64,000 nt of DNA, taken from the NCBI RefSeq assembly GCF_907164915.1, contig NC_061868.1, forward strand, positions 22,315,819-22,379,818. Reading direction: 5' to 3'. Of the stretch, positions 1 to 10,889 are shown one piece after another. The stretch is from Impatiens glandulifera (Eukaryota; Streptophyta; Magnoliopsida; Ericales; Balsaminaceae). Both the position numbers and the translations under genes were made by a program. The first letter of the stretch is position 1; each line of letters starts with the position of its first letter. The notes beneath the pieces are model-generated. The model was given only the letters and a program-made list of their open reading frames with translations. It did not search any database and was not told the DNA's origin.

Positions 1-3000
1 CTCATATTACCTTGAACCTCAACCAACTGATCTCGAAGCAAGCTAATTCCATCCATAACTTCATTATGCATTTCAACGTTGTTTTCTTTTTCACAGTCAA
101 GTATCTCGGTTTTTCGTTTGAAGAAGTTCTTTTCAAATTTTGAGTAAGACTTGTTGGCGATATGAACCTTGTACGTGTTCTTCTTAAGCGTCTGCTCCAT
201 CTCATTATGAGGATTAAGAAGATCAGCAAATTCCTTCTTGTTTGAATTCTCAGTCTTCATAATCTTCACCATATTGGATTCCATTACAGCCATATTCCTC
301 TGAAGAGTTGCCATCAATGTTGTCATGGACTTCATAAGCTTTGTACCGTCAGCAGATGATCCTTCGTTAGATGAAATCTCTTGAGAATCTACTGGAGCGG
401 TCTAAATAGGACTGATGTGAGTATGAACTTGCATAGACTACTTGGGTCCATCCTTCTCTGACTCACTCTTAGATTTTTCTTCTTCTTCTTCCAAAGTTTC
501 TTCACATACCTTGTGAACTATATCGGATAAATTCCCTGAATTATGATAAGGGTTGAGAATATTGTCATGAACATTTGCAGTAGTGATACCAGGAAATGGT
601 AGAGGCCTGGAATATCCATCATTTTTGGCTTGTTCCCCCTCAGATGAGGAACTCTTCTTTGATTCCTTGTCTTTTGAGGGTTCCCCCTCAGATCTAGCTT
701 TATCAGGCTGATTAACTTCAGCCTCTTTCTCTAGAGGTGCCACTGCTTCAAGAACAAGGGACTCCAAAACTTCCTCTTACTGATTAATAATAGCATGTTC
801 AGATTCCTTAATGACTTCTTCTTCTTCGATAGACGAGTTGGCTTGAATGGGTTCCACAGATTGCTCAATACGGGGTTGAGCCATTAGACGTTTTTCCTCT
901 ACTGAAAAACTTCCCATTTTTATAAGAAGAGTAGTAGCTTGCTCATCTTCATCACCATTACGATCATCGGACAGGTCCATAAGTTCACCTTCATCTGAAG
1001 AGCTTCTAAATGGACTGGCCCCTGAGCAATTTCCTCCATGAATGTACCGAGTAACAACAGAGATGTAATCCTCCATAATTTCTTCCAACCTTTTCAGAGC
1101 TTTTTCTTTTTCCTTAGCACTCTTCTCAAGAGGGTTAAAATTGTCTCTTCTGGCCTGCAGAATCGGGAAGAGAGCTCTTCCTCTCAGGTTTGCTCCAACT
1201 AGCTCTTTTCTCTTAAGAGCTTAATAGACCTCCGATGTCTTGACCCATTTTATGACTCTATTCTCATTGCTTACAAGCTTTAACCATTGACTACTAATAC
1301 TTTTTCCCTTGATGACCTCATCATACTTGATTGACATTCTGTTCAATACCCAAGTGTCAAAAATCTCTATCTTTTTAGCAGCAATAATGTTGCGTGATCC
1401 ATCATAAGATTGACGATACATGTTGCTTCAGAAACATCCTCATTATTGTCAATTACAACATCCTTCCCTTTTCCAATCACCTCAACAGTCTTTGGAGTAG
1501 GTTTAGATTCCCCAATCGTGATTCCAGTAGCTTGTCTTGTGGAATGAATGATTTCGTGGGAAGAAAGGGGTTTGAGAAAGAGTCCCGGCGTGGGTTCGGC
1601 TGGAACAATCTTCCCAATCACTAAGAACTCAATTGGGACAAAATTTGGAACGGGAGGCTCTATGACTAGTATAGAAAGAGCTTTTTCAGATTCACCACCA
1701 GCAACAAGGGTAAGAATTGCACCTTGTTCTGGTTCAATAGATTCTGTAGCACTAGCGACTACAAGATCGGGTTAACGGACAGGAGACTGAACCCTATCAA
1801 AAAATTTTAGTGTTTGGACCAATTGGATCAACAATTGACCCTACAGTAGATTTCTCAACAAGAATAAAAGAAGATACATCTTGTTCCAACATAGGAACAT
1901 TAAATTTAGGCACTTCGGCTTGAGATTGGAAAGGGGTTACCTGTGATGTGGCTTTTTCAGACTTAGACGCCCTGGGCGCCTTTGATTTATCTCCTCTTGA
2001 AATAGAGGACCTGGAGGACTTTCTCATTTGACTCACGACTGGAGACAAAGGAGTCATGGAAACGGCAGCAAGTTCGACTGGACCTTGCCTAACTCTGTAA
2101 TCAACTATTCTAGAATCTTTCTTTGAAGAACTCTTAAGACTGGTAGAAGTAGCATCAGAATCGTTGACAATTTTAGATCTTTTGGCTCTTGTAGACAGGA
2201 CAAAAGTAGTTGGGTGTCTGGAACGGGTAACAGACCTTCCTCCTGTCTGTTGGCTTGAATCTCCCGAGAGCGATTCTTTGTTGTTCTTCATTCTGACGAG
2301 GGTGTTGGCAACAGTGAAGACTGTGAATACCCTAGTCGAGTTGATCGGCTCTGAATCCCCCATGGGGACCTCTAAATGTTCCAACCACTGACATAGTTGA
2401 GCAGCAAAGTTCACACTTTCCTTGTTCTCTTGATTGATCACAAAGTAGAGATATTGGTACAAAGTTGAGGCCCAATTGACTTGAATCCCTTTTGAAATAG
2501 TCGACATGTATTCAAAATGATCTTAACTGTATAAATGGAAAGACCCCGCCTTCCCCTGAAGCGCTTTAGCCACTACGTCATTCAACAAAATAAACTGAGG
2601 TTTTAGAGCCATCTTGCTCCCGTTAAGTCGAATCTCCGAGCCATCGGCGGAGAAAAGCGTCATCATCTCTGTCGTGACTGCAGAAGGCAGTTTCAGGTTG
2701 AATGTGTTCCCCTCCGACGGAAGTTCGAAGAACTCCGCATAAACAACTTCTTTGAAAGAGATTTCGGTTTCATTCACAGTTGCAACAATCGAATCACCGA
2801 GCATCATCGCCGATTTGAAAAACTCCCTTACTTCTTTTTCATAGAAGATGAACGACCCACCAAGATACTTCCCGAGACCGGAATATTCAAGGCTTCTGAA
2901 CATTTCGACCACATCTTGCTGATCGAACGTGTAAACGGAGGGAAAATCAACCTGTAGAGTACAATGAGCAAGTGTGTTTCCCATTTTCAACAGAATGCGA

Positions 3001-3008
3001 ACAGACAA
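1..3008 (-). pseudogene. Retrotransposon additional ORF (aORF) of element A, interrupted, C-terminus beyond window
   Basis: The product is of unknown function and starts MSVRILLKMGNT. About 250 N-terminal residues (3008 to about 2280) look globular and are colinear with the aORF of element B, including the shared CTLQVDFPSVY stretch and a later GIQVNWA motif. This block loosely resembles the putative plant transposon protein domain seen in other plant retroelement ORFs; that is a resemblance, not a search result. Then follow a Ser/Lys/Thr-rich linker (about 2280-1900), a diverged region (1800-1220), an acidic Ser/Glu-rich section (1088-438) and a probable coiled coil (about 390-1). Most pieces share one frame (starts at 3008, 2507, 1421, 1088 and 767). 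The break at 2523 is a TAA where B has CAA. Between about 1797 and 1367 the reading shifts to another frame. I chose the start at 3008 because the B copy starts equivalently and a TATA box lies about 100 bp upstream. Confidence 0.65.
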
Positions 3009-3106
3009 TAGATAAACAAGGGCTTCTTAGAGAGAAAATCGAAGAAATCTAGGTTTCTTAGAAAACTTGAGAGAGAAAAAGCTTTTTCAATCTCATGCAA
3101 GGTGTC

Positions 3107-3116
3107 CTTATATAGA
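3107..3116 (-). promoter_or_regulatory. TATA box of a putative internal aORF promoter (element A)
   Basis: On the minus strand this reads CTATATAAGGACA, about 100 bp upstream of the aORF ATG at 3008. The leader between is CT-rich with repeated TTCTCTCT tracts, as in plant 5' UTRs. Element B has the weaker CTACATAAGGACA at the same distance. The AAGGACA extension also follows the TATA box region of the D LTR. Promoter activity is inferred. Confidence 0.5.
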
Positions 3117-3334
3117 CTCTCAAGAGTTGTATGAAATAATCGTCATATTTCCCAGGGGTATGGCCCATCAATTAATATTAGACGTCCTTTCCAAGCAGTT
3201 ATCATTATTTTGAGGGTATATTAGTCTTTGTCTCTTAACTTGAAAGACATGTGTCTTCAGGTTATATCGAGATGACTATGTCTATGTTTTAGCGGAAAAA
3301 TCAGATATCACATCACGTGGGACAGCTGTCCTTG

Positions 3335-3725
3335 ATCAGTCTACTACACACGTAATTAGACATTTTTCTTACTTACACCAACATATGAAATCTAAACGTG
3401 TATTAGACACATGGGTCTATTAGACGCATGGGTCTATTAGACGCAAGCGTCTAATCACATGTCTTAAAAACGTAAAACGTCTATTAGACGTCAACGTCTA
3501 ATTACGAATGAACAACACGTATTAGACGTGTATTTGGTTAAACGTGAGCATCCACTTGCTCATGAAGTAAAAACGTCTAAAGTTTATTAGACGTGTACAT
3601 CTAACCGCGTAGGTTATTAACCAAGACACACAGACTTAGATGCATAGAGTGTGAGCAATAATACGTCTAAGTACACGCTCTTTCTCTTAGACGACCCCGT
3701 CTAATAGACCGATTAAGGCCTTTTG
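3335..3725. repeat. Cluster of TTAGAC...GTCTAA palindromes upstream of aORF (element A)
   Basis: This stretch holds many hexamers TTAGAC, TAGACG and GTCTAA arranged as inverted pairs separated by a few bases, for example around 3420-3450, 3480-3510 and 3690-3715. The same motif forms the arrays in the U3 of the family's LTRs. It lies between the gag end and the aORF, 230-620 bp upstream of the internal TATA box. Equivalent clusters are at 17775-18120 (B) and 35580-35890 (D). Confidence 0.7.
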
Positions 3726-3969
3726 TCTGAGTATATCTTTATTTCCAAAATAAATTTTCCCTCTCATTTTGTGCATGTACAAAATGAATAAACAACTGTT
3801 TTGAGGTCATTAAGACCAAAAATATTTTAAAGACATAAAAACACTTAGTCCTCTAGAATGGCAAAGGCCATTGTTGATCTTCTAAATTGTATACTCAGAA
3901 GATTATTCTCCATGCCTCCTTCCTGCAGCTCTCTTGCATCACCTACACAAGAAACTATTTACAAACTTT

Positions 3970-5708
3970 GGTACCCACATTCAATTGGGTCCTCGATCAA
4001 TTAGTCCCTTAGGAATCCATATTTGAGATATTCTAATGGATTTCGCATTTTGTGTTGTGATTTATGTGTAAGATTTTGACTTAGCAGACGCCTTCCTACT
4101 AGCCACTGATCCTTTAGCTTTTGAAGATGATTTTCTTTTAAAACTCCTTGACTTTGTTTTAGGTTTTAGATTGACTGACTTGCTATCTACCTCTAACTTA
4201 CTTTTCTGTCAGCTAACAGTCGGCAGAACATAAGTTATTTCATTCTTAAAAGCTACTTTTCATGAATGGGATCAGATTCAATATCAGTTAAACTCCCTTT
4301 AACAAAGCTTATTGGCTTAAATCATTGCTATCAAATCCCAATTCGGATCTAGATCCAGCAGGTTTTAACTTACTGATCTAATATTTGACAGCTTCTCTAG
4401 ACCTTGTCCATGCACAGACAACATAGTTTAATCTCTTGTTTTCAAATGAAAGAGTTTGAATCTATTCTTTGAGTATCTCATTCTCAGATGAGATCTCTGC
4501 AACTTTTTTTCAAAAACGTTTGATTCAGAAGTTTGAGATAAAACCGGTTGAGACTCTTTGGGTAAGGATTTTGTTTCTTTTAGAGATTCTGCTAGGTTTC
4601 TGTACTCTATGACCATGTCATCTAGTGCAACTACCAATCAGAAGAGAAATTAAATAGCTCAGTTTCCTGAGTTTGTTCTTCTTCTCTTGCCATGAAGCTA
4701 GCCACCTCGTCTTCATCACTGTAGCTAGATGAGAAGTACGAGTCACGGTGGTTTGTTTTGTTCTTTCCATCCACTTCCATAAGAGCCTTCAGCTCCTTTT
4801 CATTGTCATTCTTCTTCTATTCACGCTTCGGCTTCTGACATTCCGATTGATAATGACCTAAAATGCCACAGTTATAACACTTAACATTAGCTTTGGATTT
4901 CTTATTATCAATAGAATTTGAAGAGCTTGAGTTAGATTTGCTCTTCTTCATGAAGTCGCCAAACATCTTCACAAAGAGAGACATATCATCGCTGCTAAGC
5001 TGTTGTATGCACGTCAGGAGCGACAGAAGGCTCTTAAGAAGTCACCAACGCTTTGGCAATAATAATGGATGTAGATTGATCTTCTTCAATCCTAGAGTTC
5101 AGCTCGAACTCGTAGGCCTTGAGATCAGTGAACAAATCGAAGAGCGAGATCTTATTGAGGTCTTTGGATTCCCTCATAGCCATCGTCTTTATGTCTCATT
5201 CCCTTGGAAGAGCACACATGACTTTAATAGAAAGCTCCCTATTGATGTAGGTCTTCGCGAGGGTAGATAGAGTGGATACAATCTGATTGAACGTTGTGTC
5301 GAACTCGTTCATTGTTTCTCCGGGACGCATCTTGAAACAATCAAGTTGTTGAGTGGCAACCATAATCTTGTTCTCCTTGGTTTGTTCATTTCCCTCACAT
5401 AGTTGAGTGAGTCTGTCCTAGATCTCCTTAGCAGTGTCACACTCAATGATGTAGTTGAACATGCTATCATCAAGAGATCTGTACAAAACATCTAATGCCA
5501 TGTTGTTGAGGTTGTTCTTGCTTTTGTGTTCACTAGTCCATTCGGATTTCTCCTTCTCGATCTTGATAGGACCATCTGTGATAACTCTCCACATGTCGTC
5601 ATGGAGAGAAGAGAGATGAGCACGAACTCTCTTCTTCCACACGATATAGTTTTCTCTAGAGAATGTGGGAATTGCGATAGCACTGACATCTTTGGTTATG
5701 GTCGACAT
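3970..5708 (-). pseudogene. gag: Copia gag polyprotein, element A, degraded
   Basis: The gag starts at 5708 (MSTITKDVSAIAIPTF) and shows the UBN2/DUF4219-type N-terminus of plant copia gag: the NYIVWKKRVRAHL stretch, then MWRVITDGPIKI and a segment ending NYIIECDTAKEI. Downstream in other frames are LTQLCEGNEQTKENK, FKMRPGETMNEFDT, a lysine/serine-rich region, and the stretch NVFEKK followed by RLNYVV near 4550-4430. The frame is broken by several stops and shifts after 5418. The C-terminal WIPKG/GPN-like end lies near 4000, after which homology to D stops. Gag would form the capsid of the particle. The zinc-knuckle region near 4800-4880 is recognisable only in pieces. Confidence 0.75.
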
Positions 5709-5738
5709 TCTTAGTGAAAGCTTGAGAATAGAAACAGA

Positions 5739-5750
5739 GCTCTGATACCA
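5739..5750 (-). other. Primer binding site, Met-tRNA type (element A)
   Basis: The minus strand reads TGGTATCAGAGC, the standard initiator-Met-tRNA-complementary primer site of plant copia elements. It lies two bases after the LTR end (CCTATCA) and about 30 bp before the gag ATG. Confidence 0.85.
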
Positions 5751-5958
5751 ATTGATAGGATCGGTATAATCAATAGAGATAGAGGTCTGGCTATTGATGA
5801 CGGATTTGGGAAAACAGTTTGATAGAAATTCTTGAACGATTTAAATCACTTTCTATATTTCACAAACTTTTGCAAACTCTTGAACGATTCAAGAGCGAAA
5901 ACGTTTTCTTAGGTTTGAAGCTAAGAACCAAGAATGTAAATGACACAGCAGTTTGTTT

Positions 5959-5993
5959 ATGGATGTTCGGAGCAAAACTCTCATACGTCACCC
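5959..5993 (-). promoter_or_regulatory. Conserved LTR R/U5 block (element A)
   Basis: The minus strand carries GGGTGACGTATGAGAG, a short spacer, then CTCCGAACATCCAT. Close matches occur in all six copia LTRs of the window, 230-290 bp downstream of the TATA box. A similar GACGTAGG...CCGAAC block is common in plant copia LTRs near the R/U5 junction. A role in transcript 3'-end formation is inferred. Confidence 0.6.
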
Positions 5994-6249
5994 ATTCTTC
6001 AAAACACCAGAATGATTCACTATACGTTTCTTAGAATCAAATAAAGTTGCACGAATAGCTCAATGTTAAACAAAACAGACTCTGTTCAACTTACAGAATA
6101 TAGAAGAATATCACTTAGTTAAAACGATGCTTTGATTCTAACTCTCTCTTGATAAACACACAGTAAAGCAAGAAAACAGTTCTTAAGATTGTAAATTCAA
6201 TAGATCTCTCGTATGTGTATTTCTCAGTGTTCAGCAATAGTATCTGATA

Positions 6250-6297
6250 GTTCTTCCGTTGTCCTTAAGGATCTTTAAATAAGGACAACGGAAGAAC
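6250..6297. repeat. Perfect 18-bp inverted repeat around the LTR TATA box
   Basis: The arm 6250-6267 (gttcttccgttgtcctta) is the exact reverse complement of 6280-6297. The 12-base loop contains most of the TATA-like element. Confidence 0.9.
6273..6281 (-). promoter_or_regulatory. LTR TATA box (element A)
   Basis: The minus strand reads TATTTAAAG within TCCTTATTTAAAGATCC. The aligned position in D is TATATAAAG and in C TATAAATA. Confidence 0.55.
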
Positions 6298-6559
6298 TTC
6301 CATTGGAACACCTCCATAGTACACAACAGACTCTAAGCACCAGGATCGTGACCGTACCAATCTGGTATTGCGCCAAATATTCTTCTAGGATATTCATGCA
6401 AAAACAAGTAGTGAGAAGAATATTTTCTTACGTGGCATTAATCAATTGGTTGCAACTGGTGTTCGTACTATTCTTCATTGGAAAGTGGAGCAGAAGTAGT
6501 GTACAACTAGTTGATCGTGGGTAGACGGGTGCTAGCTTCAAGCAACTACTTTAAGCATG

Positions 6560-6888
6560 GCATTAGACGTATTTCACTTAGACGACCTCGTCTAATGAAA
6601 TTAAATGCCCACGTCTAATAGCAGGATCCATTAGACCAACTGGTCTAATGGGATTACGGGTAAACGTTTAATTACGGTTCCCTTCAGACTAATCTGAAGG
6701 AGTTAGACTGCACGTCTAACTCTCATACGTTAGACTATACGTCTAACTACGCATTCTTTCAGACTAATCTGAAGGAGTTAGACTGCACGTCTAACTCTCA
6801 TACATTACACTACACATCTAACTACGCATCACTTCAGATTAATCTGTAGGAGTTAGACTGCACATACGTTAGACTGCACGTCTAACTA
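6560..6888. repeat. U3 palindrome array TTAGAC/GTCTAA (element A)
   Basis: About ten hexamer pairs with GTTAGACTGCACGTCTAAC as the commonest unit. A longer unit beginning TTCAGACTAATCTGAAGG recurs near 6688 and 6750, with a variant at 6830. The array is cut at 6888. Confidence 0.8.
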
Positions 6889-7666
6889 TGTTAGGATCGG
6901 GGACGCCCTTGGAGGACCGGGGTGTTTCCGGTTTCAGGAAGGGTGACCGCTTACAACACACACAACACTTTGGTGATACTCCGGTTAGAGACTATAACCG
7001 TTCTCAACACTTCGCAAACTATCACAAACTCTTGAACCGGGTTCAAGGGCGGAAATTTCTGTTTCAACCTGAAGCAACGTATGCGACTTAGATGATGTTT
7101 TAGAAGGAGTTTGTTTTAGAGATATGAGTGGACCGGTTTACAGAGTAAGATTGATTTTGGTTAGGTTAAGAGAGTTAGCAACAAAATGAAGGAAATGACA
7201 CGAGACAAGATTTTTTTGGATGTTCGGAGCAAACCTTCCTACGTCACCCCTTCTTCTCAGGTTATGAGAAGGATCTCCACTAACTTTCAAAGTTACAGCA
7301 ATTACTATGCCGGTCGAGCCCAACTCGCTACTCGCCGGTTACACCAACTCACTCTTGATGTAATACAATGACACAACACAAATACACACACAACGCTCCC
7401 GGTTAATAACACACTAGTTTTGGATCGTAAGATTTTATCTCTCTAAGATTTTTGTAACTTATCGCTTGCTTTCGTATATGTTCGTATTCAGCTCAGATGC
7501 TTGCTACTCTTTTTAATGAGATTGCTTCGTCTTCCTTTTATAGTAGATGAGATCCCAATGGTCACATTCTTCCTTTTTAAAAAGTAAACAGTCATTCTTC
7601 AAACAAGGTGAAGATTCATATCTCTCACTATTCAAATGGATGACCAACATTTACACAACGGTCATA
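6889..7666 (-). repeat. Truncated LTR of second copia family (TGTTAG/CTAACA type)
   Basis: On the minus strand the segment ends ...CCGATCCTAACA at 6889, matching the end of the complete LTR at 46815-48115 (CCGGTCCTCCAGCGG... then GATCCTAACA). It carries the conserved GACGTAGGAAGG...CCGAACATCCA block (7218-7249) and a TATA box (minus TATAAAAGG, 7537-7543), both spaced as in the complete copy. CCGG-rich words (ACCGGT, CCGGTT) are shared. The LTR should extend about 500 bp further, but from about 7667 the sequence is MULE. It may be a solo LTR that lost its U3 end. I see no internal region or flanking duplication. Confidence 0.65.
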
Positions 7667-9230
7667 TTTTGATGAAAGTGACTCCATTAATTATTTATGG
7701 AGTGGGAGTGAAGAAAGTGATTATGAGGGTTTGATGATGATGTAATATCTCATCAAGTAAAAAGAAGACAATCTTCTCATTTAAAATTTAACCCTTCTAT
7801 TTAGGGTGCATGAAGGTTCATTGTAGGAAGGGTGTTTGAATAAAAATGAATGATAAAAGATTTTATAAAAAATCATTCATGTGATTACAAAGTTAGTTTA
7901 AAATGGATTAAACAAGACTCTTACAATTTTGAGTGTGAAATACAGTAAAAAGGATGTTCTAGATATTTTTTCCAAACAAGGACAAAACAGAAAAAAAAAA
8001 AAAAAAAGTGGATAGTAAAGAATGATCTTCCTAAGTATCGTTGTTATCAAAATAACAACATGTTGTTATCTACAAAGTATGTTGATATAAAATTTCACAA
8101 TAGAATTTAAACCCAAAACCCAAAGTGACATTTCCACAAAAACTCTTCAACAACTTTGTACGAAGGATTTAAATTGTGATGTGAGTTATTCTTTGATGAA
8201 TAAATCCAAAATAAAAGTTTTGTCCTAAGTTTAATGTGACATCGAGAAACACTTCAGTGAGTTATGAAACAATTTTGAAGAACTACAATCAATGAATAAT
8301 GATACTTTTATTCTTAAAACCATCGATGATCAAACCATGGATGAAATAAAATTTATGATCAACAATTAGAAGAAGGAGATAACATTAACATAATTTTAGA
8401 CATACAAAATGTATGTTTTCAATTTACAATTTGATTTAAATGTACAATTTGATCATAAAAGTTTTAAGAGTAGTTGTTGAATTATATGATTTCATGTTTT
8501 TAGAGATTAATAAGAGCAGCTGCTCAATTATTACCAAATACAGAGCATATATTGTGTTGCCGCCATTAGTATATAAATTTTGATAGATGAGGAAATATGT
8601 GTGAAGACTTGAAATTATTATTTTGGAGGTGTGCTCGATCAACCTATCCAGAACAATTTGATCCAAATTACTGTGAGAAGATGGGAAATGGAAACCCTCA
8701 AAGAATATCCAAAGTGTGACATGGTAGACAACAATATTTATGAAACATTTAATTCATGGATATTACCAAGTAGATAAATATATATCATTATAATGTTGTA
8801 GAATATTTGATTGATGATAGTGAGAAATGTTTGTCGCTTAAAAAAAGAAATGAATATGGATTGTATTGGAAACGTTTCTCCTGTATCAATGCAAAGACTC
8901 AACTTGCAAAAGAAATGTATTATAGGTGCACATTGGACTATAACGGAGAATTCAGGTATAAGAGCACTGAGGGAATACATAGAAATATCATAGACATTAG
9001 AGAAAGAAGTTTCACATGTAGCCTATGATAACTCACTTGTATACCTTGTGCACACATTGTTTGTGCTATATACCATTATGGTGGAAATCTAGAAGATTAT
9101 ATCTCAAATTGGTATAAGAGAACATCGTTAAAGAATGTGTATGGAAAAGGTTACTAAAAAATAAAGTGGAAAAGAATTTTAGTAACCCAAGTGTGACAGA
9201 TTGTCTTTAATTTTACCTCCTAATGTTCAA
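7667..9230 (+). pseudogene. Mutator-like transposase fragment (copy 1)
   Basis: A relic of a MuDR-type transposase. Readable pieces in order are the acidic N-terminal tract, KKKWIVKNDLPKYRCYQNNN (about 8000-8060), LEEGDNINIILDIQN near 8370 around the second catalytic Asp, PNTEHILCCRH, then EYLIDDSEKCLSLKKRNEYG (from about 8800), and the SWIM zinc-finger remnant LTCIPCAHIVCAIYHYGG at about 9030-9085. About 230 bp encoding the first catalytic Asp region (GCR.II.VDGCF in other copies) are missing near 8360. Many stops interrupt the frame. Confidence 0.65.
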
Positions 9231-9373
9231 AAGAGAAAGTGTCAAAAAAATAAAGAAATATATTTTTTTATTTTTTATTTAAATATAAATAAACATTTTA
9301 AAAAATTGAAAGGCATAATAATGATCATATATTTTATTCTTTTATTAGGACTATTATAGCTTCTATATTACAA

Positions 9374-9376
<3 letters not shown>

Positions 9377-9408
<32 letters not shown>
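9377..9408. repeat. (TA)n microsatellite
   Basis: An uninterrupted TA run in the 3' region of MULE copy 1. The equivalent positions in other copies also hold TA runs. Confidence 0.95.
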
Positions 9409-9411
<3 letters not shown>

Positions 9412-10262
9412 ATTTCTTTGTTTTTATTAAAAAATTGAATAGAAGTATAGATATATAAATTAGGAACATTTAAAAAAAGGAAAGAAATAGTAAATTTATA
9501 TTACTAGGCCTGTCAAGTTCACACTTACCTGCCAAGTTCACTTACCTAGGTTTCACCGTATATACCTCCCTCATAGGGCATCTGTATTCATTTCATATAT
9601 TATTTATGATTATAGTTGTTATTAATCATATATTATATAGGTATATAATTGCAGTTTATTATCTTTTATATATATATATATTAATTCATTTTTTGTTTTT
9701 ATTTATTTATATTTTAGGGGAAATAACAAAATAAAATTGAATTAAAGCACAAACAAATCTTAAGATGTCTTTGACGATGATGGATCTACGATGAGACCAA
9801 CTTGGTTGGAGATATTTTAGTCTCAGATCATCTCCAACTTATTCTTAAAATTATACATAAATTGAGAGAGTAAAACAACAAAAAGACCAAACGAAATAGA
9901 TATTAGTAAACAACTATCAATTGTTTTTTTACTTGGATTCACAAATAATAGTCATAGATAAATCAAGTAAACGGTAAGGTTTATAATTATTAATGTATCG
10001 CTTAAAATGATAGATCTAGGTTTTAAATCCTCGAAAAATGTAAAGGAAACGAATATAACTACTATCTAACTTCAGCATCGTATTACTAGTAAAAAAAATG
10101 AAAATAGATATGAAAGAAATATTGTTGCTCATTCTTTATCATTGTGTATGAGTGTGCCGTCCGAAAAAGCAAAGAGACCACTCATATGTCATTTTTTGTC
10201 CCTATGCTTCAAGTCCAGGGCCATAAGTGAACTTGAGGCGTATGGCTAACAATCGAGGAGAG

Positions 10263-10889
10263 AGGGCCTCATCCAAATCTCTTCTATTCTTCTCCTCTTT
10301 TTTTTATACTCAAATCTTGTCTCAAAAAAACTTTTTAGCTATGTAGAAGGAGAATAAAATATTAGCAAAAAGGAAAGCACACATTATTCACGGTGAAAGT
10401 CTTAGGCCCCATCTTAACATGTGATTTTTTTTTCTTCTGCATAATAAAAAAAATACAAAACACAATTAATTATAAAATAAATATTCATTTTTACATTATT
10501 TGAATTATAAATTTTTTATTTAATAAGTCCAAATTTTAATTATAAATACGGTGTAAAATTAGGTGTCTACAATATTACAAAAGAGTGAATTGAAAATATA
10601 AAAAATAATGATTATATAAAAAACAAACAATGATGGTGTCTTGACCATGAGACAAATTATATCAATAATGTAATTTAAAAAAATAACATATCATAACTTA
10701 ATATATACTTAAATATTTAAGTTTTTTTATTTAGTTTATATTTATAAAAGTAATTTTTTTTTACTATATAAGTATATATTTTAAATTTATTTATAATTAA
10801 ATTCCCATTATCTAATTATAGAATCATTAGATAAATGATTTATAATAAAAATGAAAATGATGAATAAATTAGAATCATATTCAAACACA
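10263..10889. other. AT-rich stretch without recognisable feature
   Basis: This lies between the end of MULE copy 1 and a small insertion. I see no coding potential, tandem repeat or element boundary, only homopolymer runs. Confidence 0.6.

Larger units (their letters stand above)
1..6888 (-). mobile_element. Ty1/copia element A, pol-less, gag + aORF, left end outside window
   Basis: Read on the minus strand the order is LTR (6888 to 5753), primer site (5750-5739), gag (5708 to about 3975), a noncoding spacer with palindromes (about 3965-3120), a TATA box (3107-3115) and a long additional ORF (3008 to 1, running off the window). The protease, integrase, RT and RNase H that fill about 3 kb in element D are absent. 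gag homology to D ends just after the GTGGGTAC sequence, and about 335 bp later the DNA matches the region that follows pol in D. Element B has the same organisation. The LTR lacks its 5' part because it abuts another LTR at 6889. The 3' LTR is not in the window. Confidence 0.8.
5753..6888 (-). repeat. 5' LTR of element A, truncated at its own 5' end
   Basis: The LTR ends with CCTATCA at 5753. It contains the conserved block (5959-5993), a TATA-like TATTTAAAG (6273-6281) inside a perfect hairpin, and a U3 array of TTAGAC/GTCTAA palindromes (about 6560-6888). Colinear LTRs at 20468-22470 and 29778-31190 start with TGTTGGG; here that start is missing and the sequence stops at the CTAACA end of another LTR. 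Confidence 0.8.
7667..10262 (+). mobile_element. MULE copy 1, 5'-truncated
   Basis: This begins in the acidic part of the transposase (ESDYEGFDDDVISHQ at about 7710) and runs through the C-terminus and a roughly 1-kb 3' region. Colinear 3' modules recur at 22700-24870 and 43920-45070, ending with a segment containing GATGGATCTACGATGAGACC and an imperfect inverted repeat of TTGGAGAT. The terminal inverted repeats of the family could not be defined. Confidence 0.6.

Noticed and set aside
2164..2391. Plus-strand ORF
   Set aside because: Antisense shadow of the aORF linker of element A; no motif and no counterpart reading in element B beyond mirrored composition.
4893..5270. 125-codon plus-strand ORF
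   Set aside because: It lies antisense to gag of element A and mirrors gag sequence. The colinear ORF of B is broken differently.
7138..7371. Two short ORFs on opposite strands
   Set aside because: They lie within the truncated LTR over the conserved R/U5 block, which is noncoding in all other LTRs.
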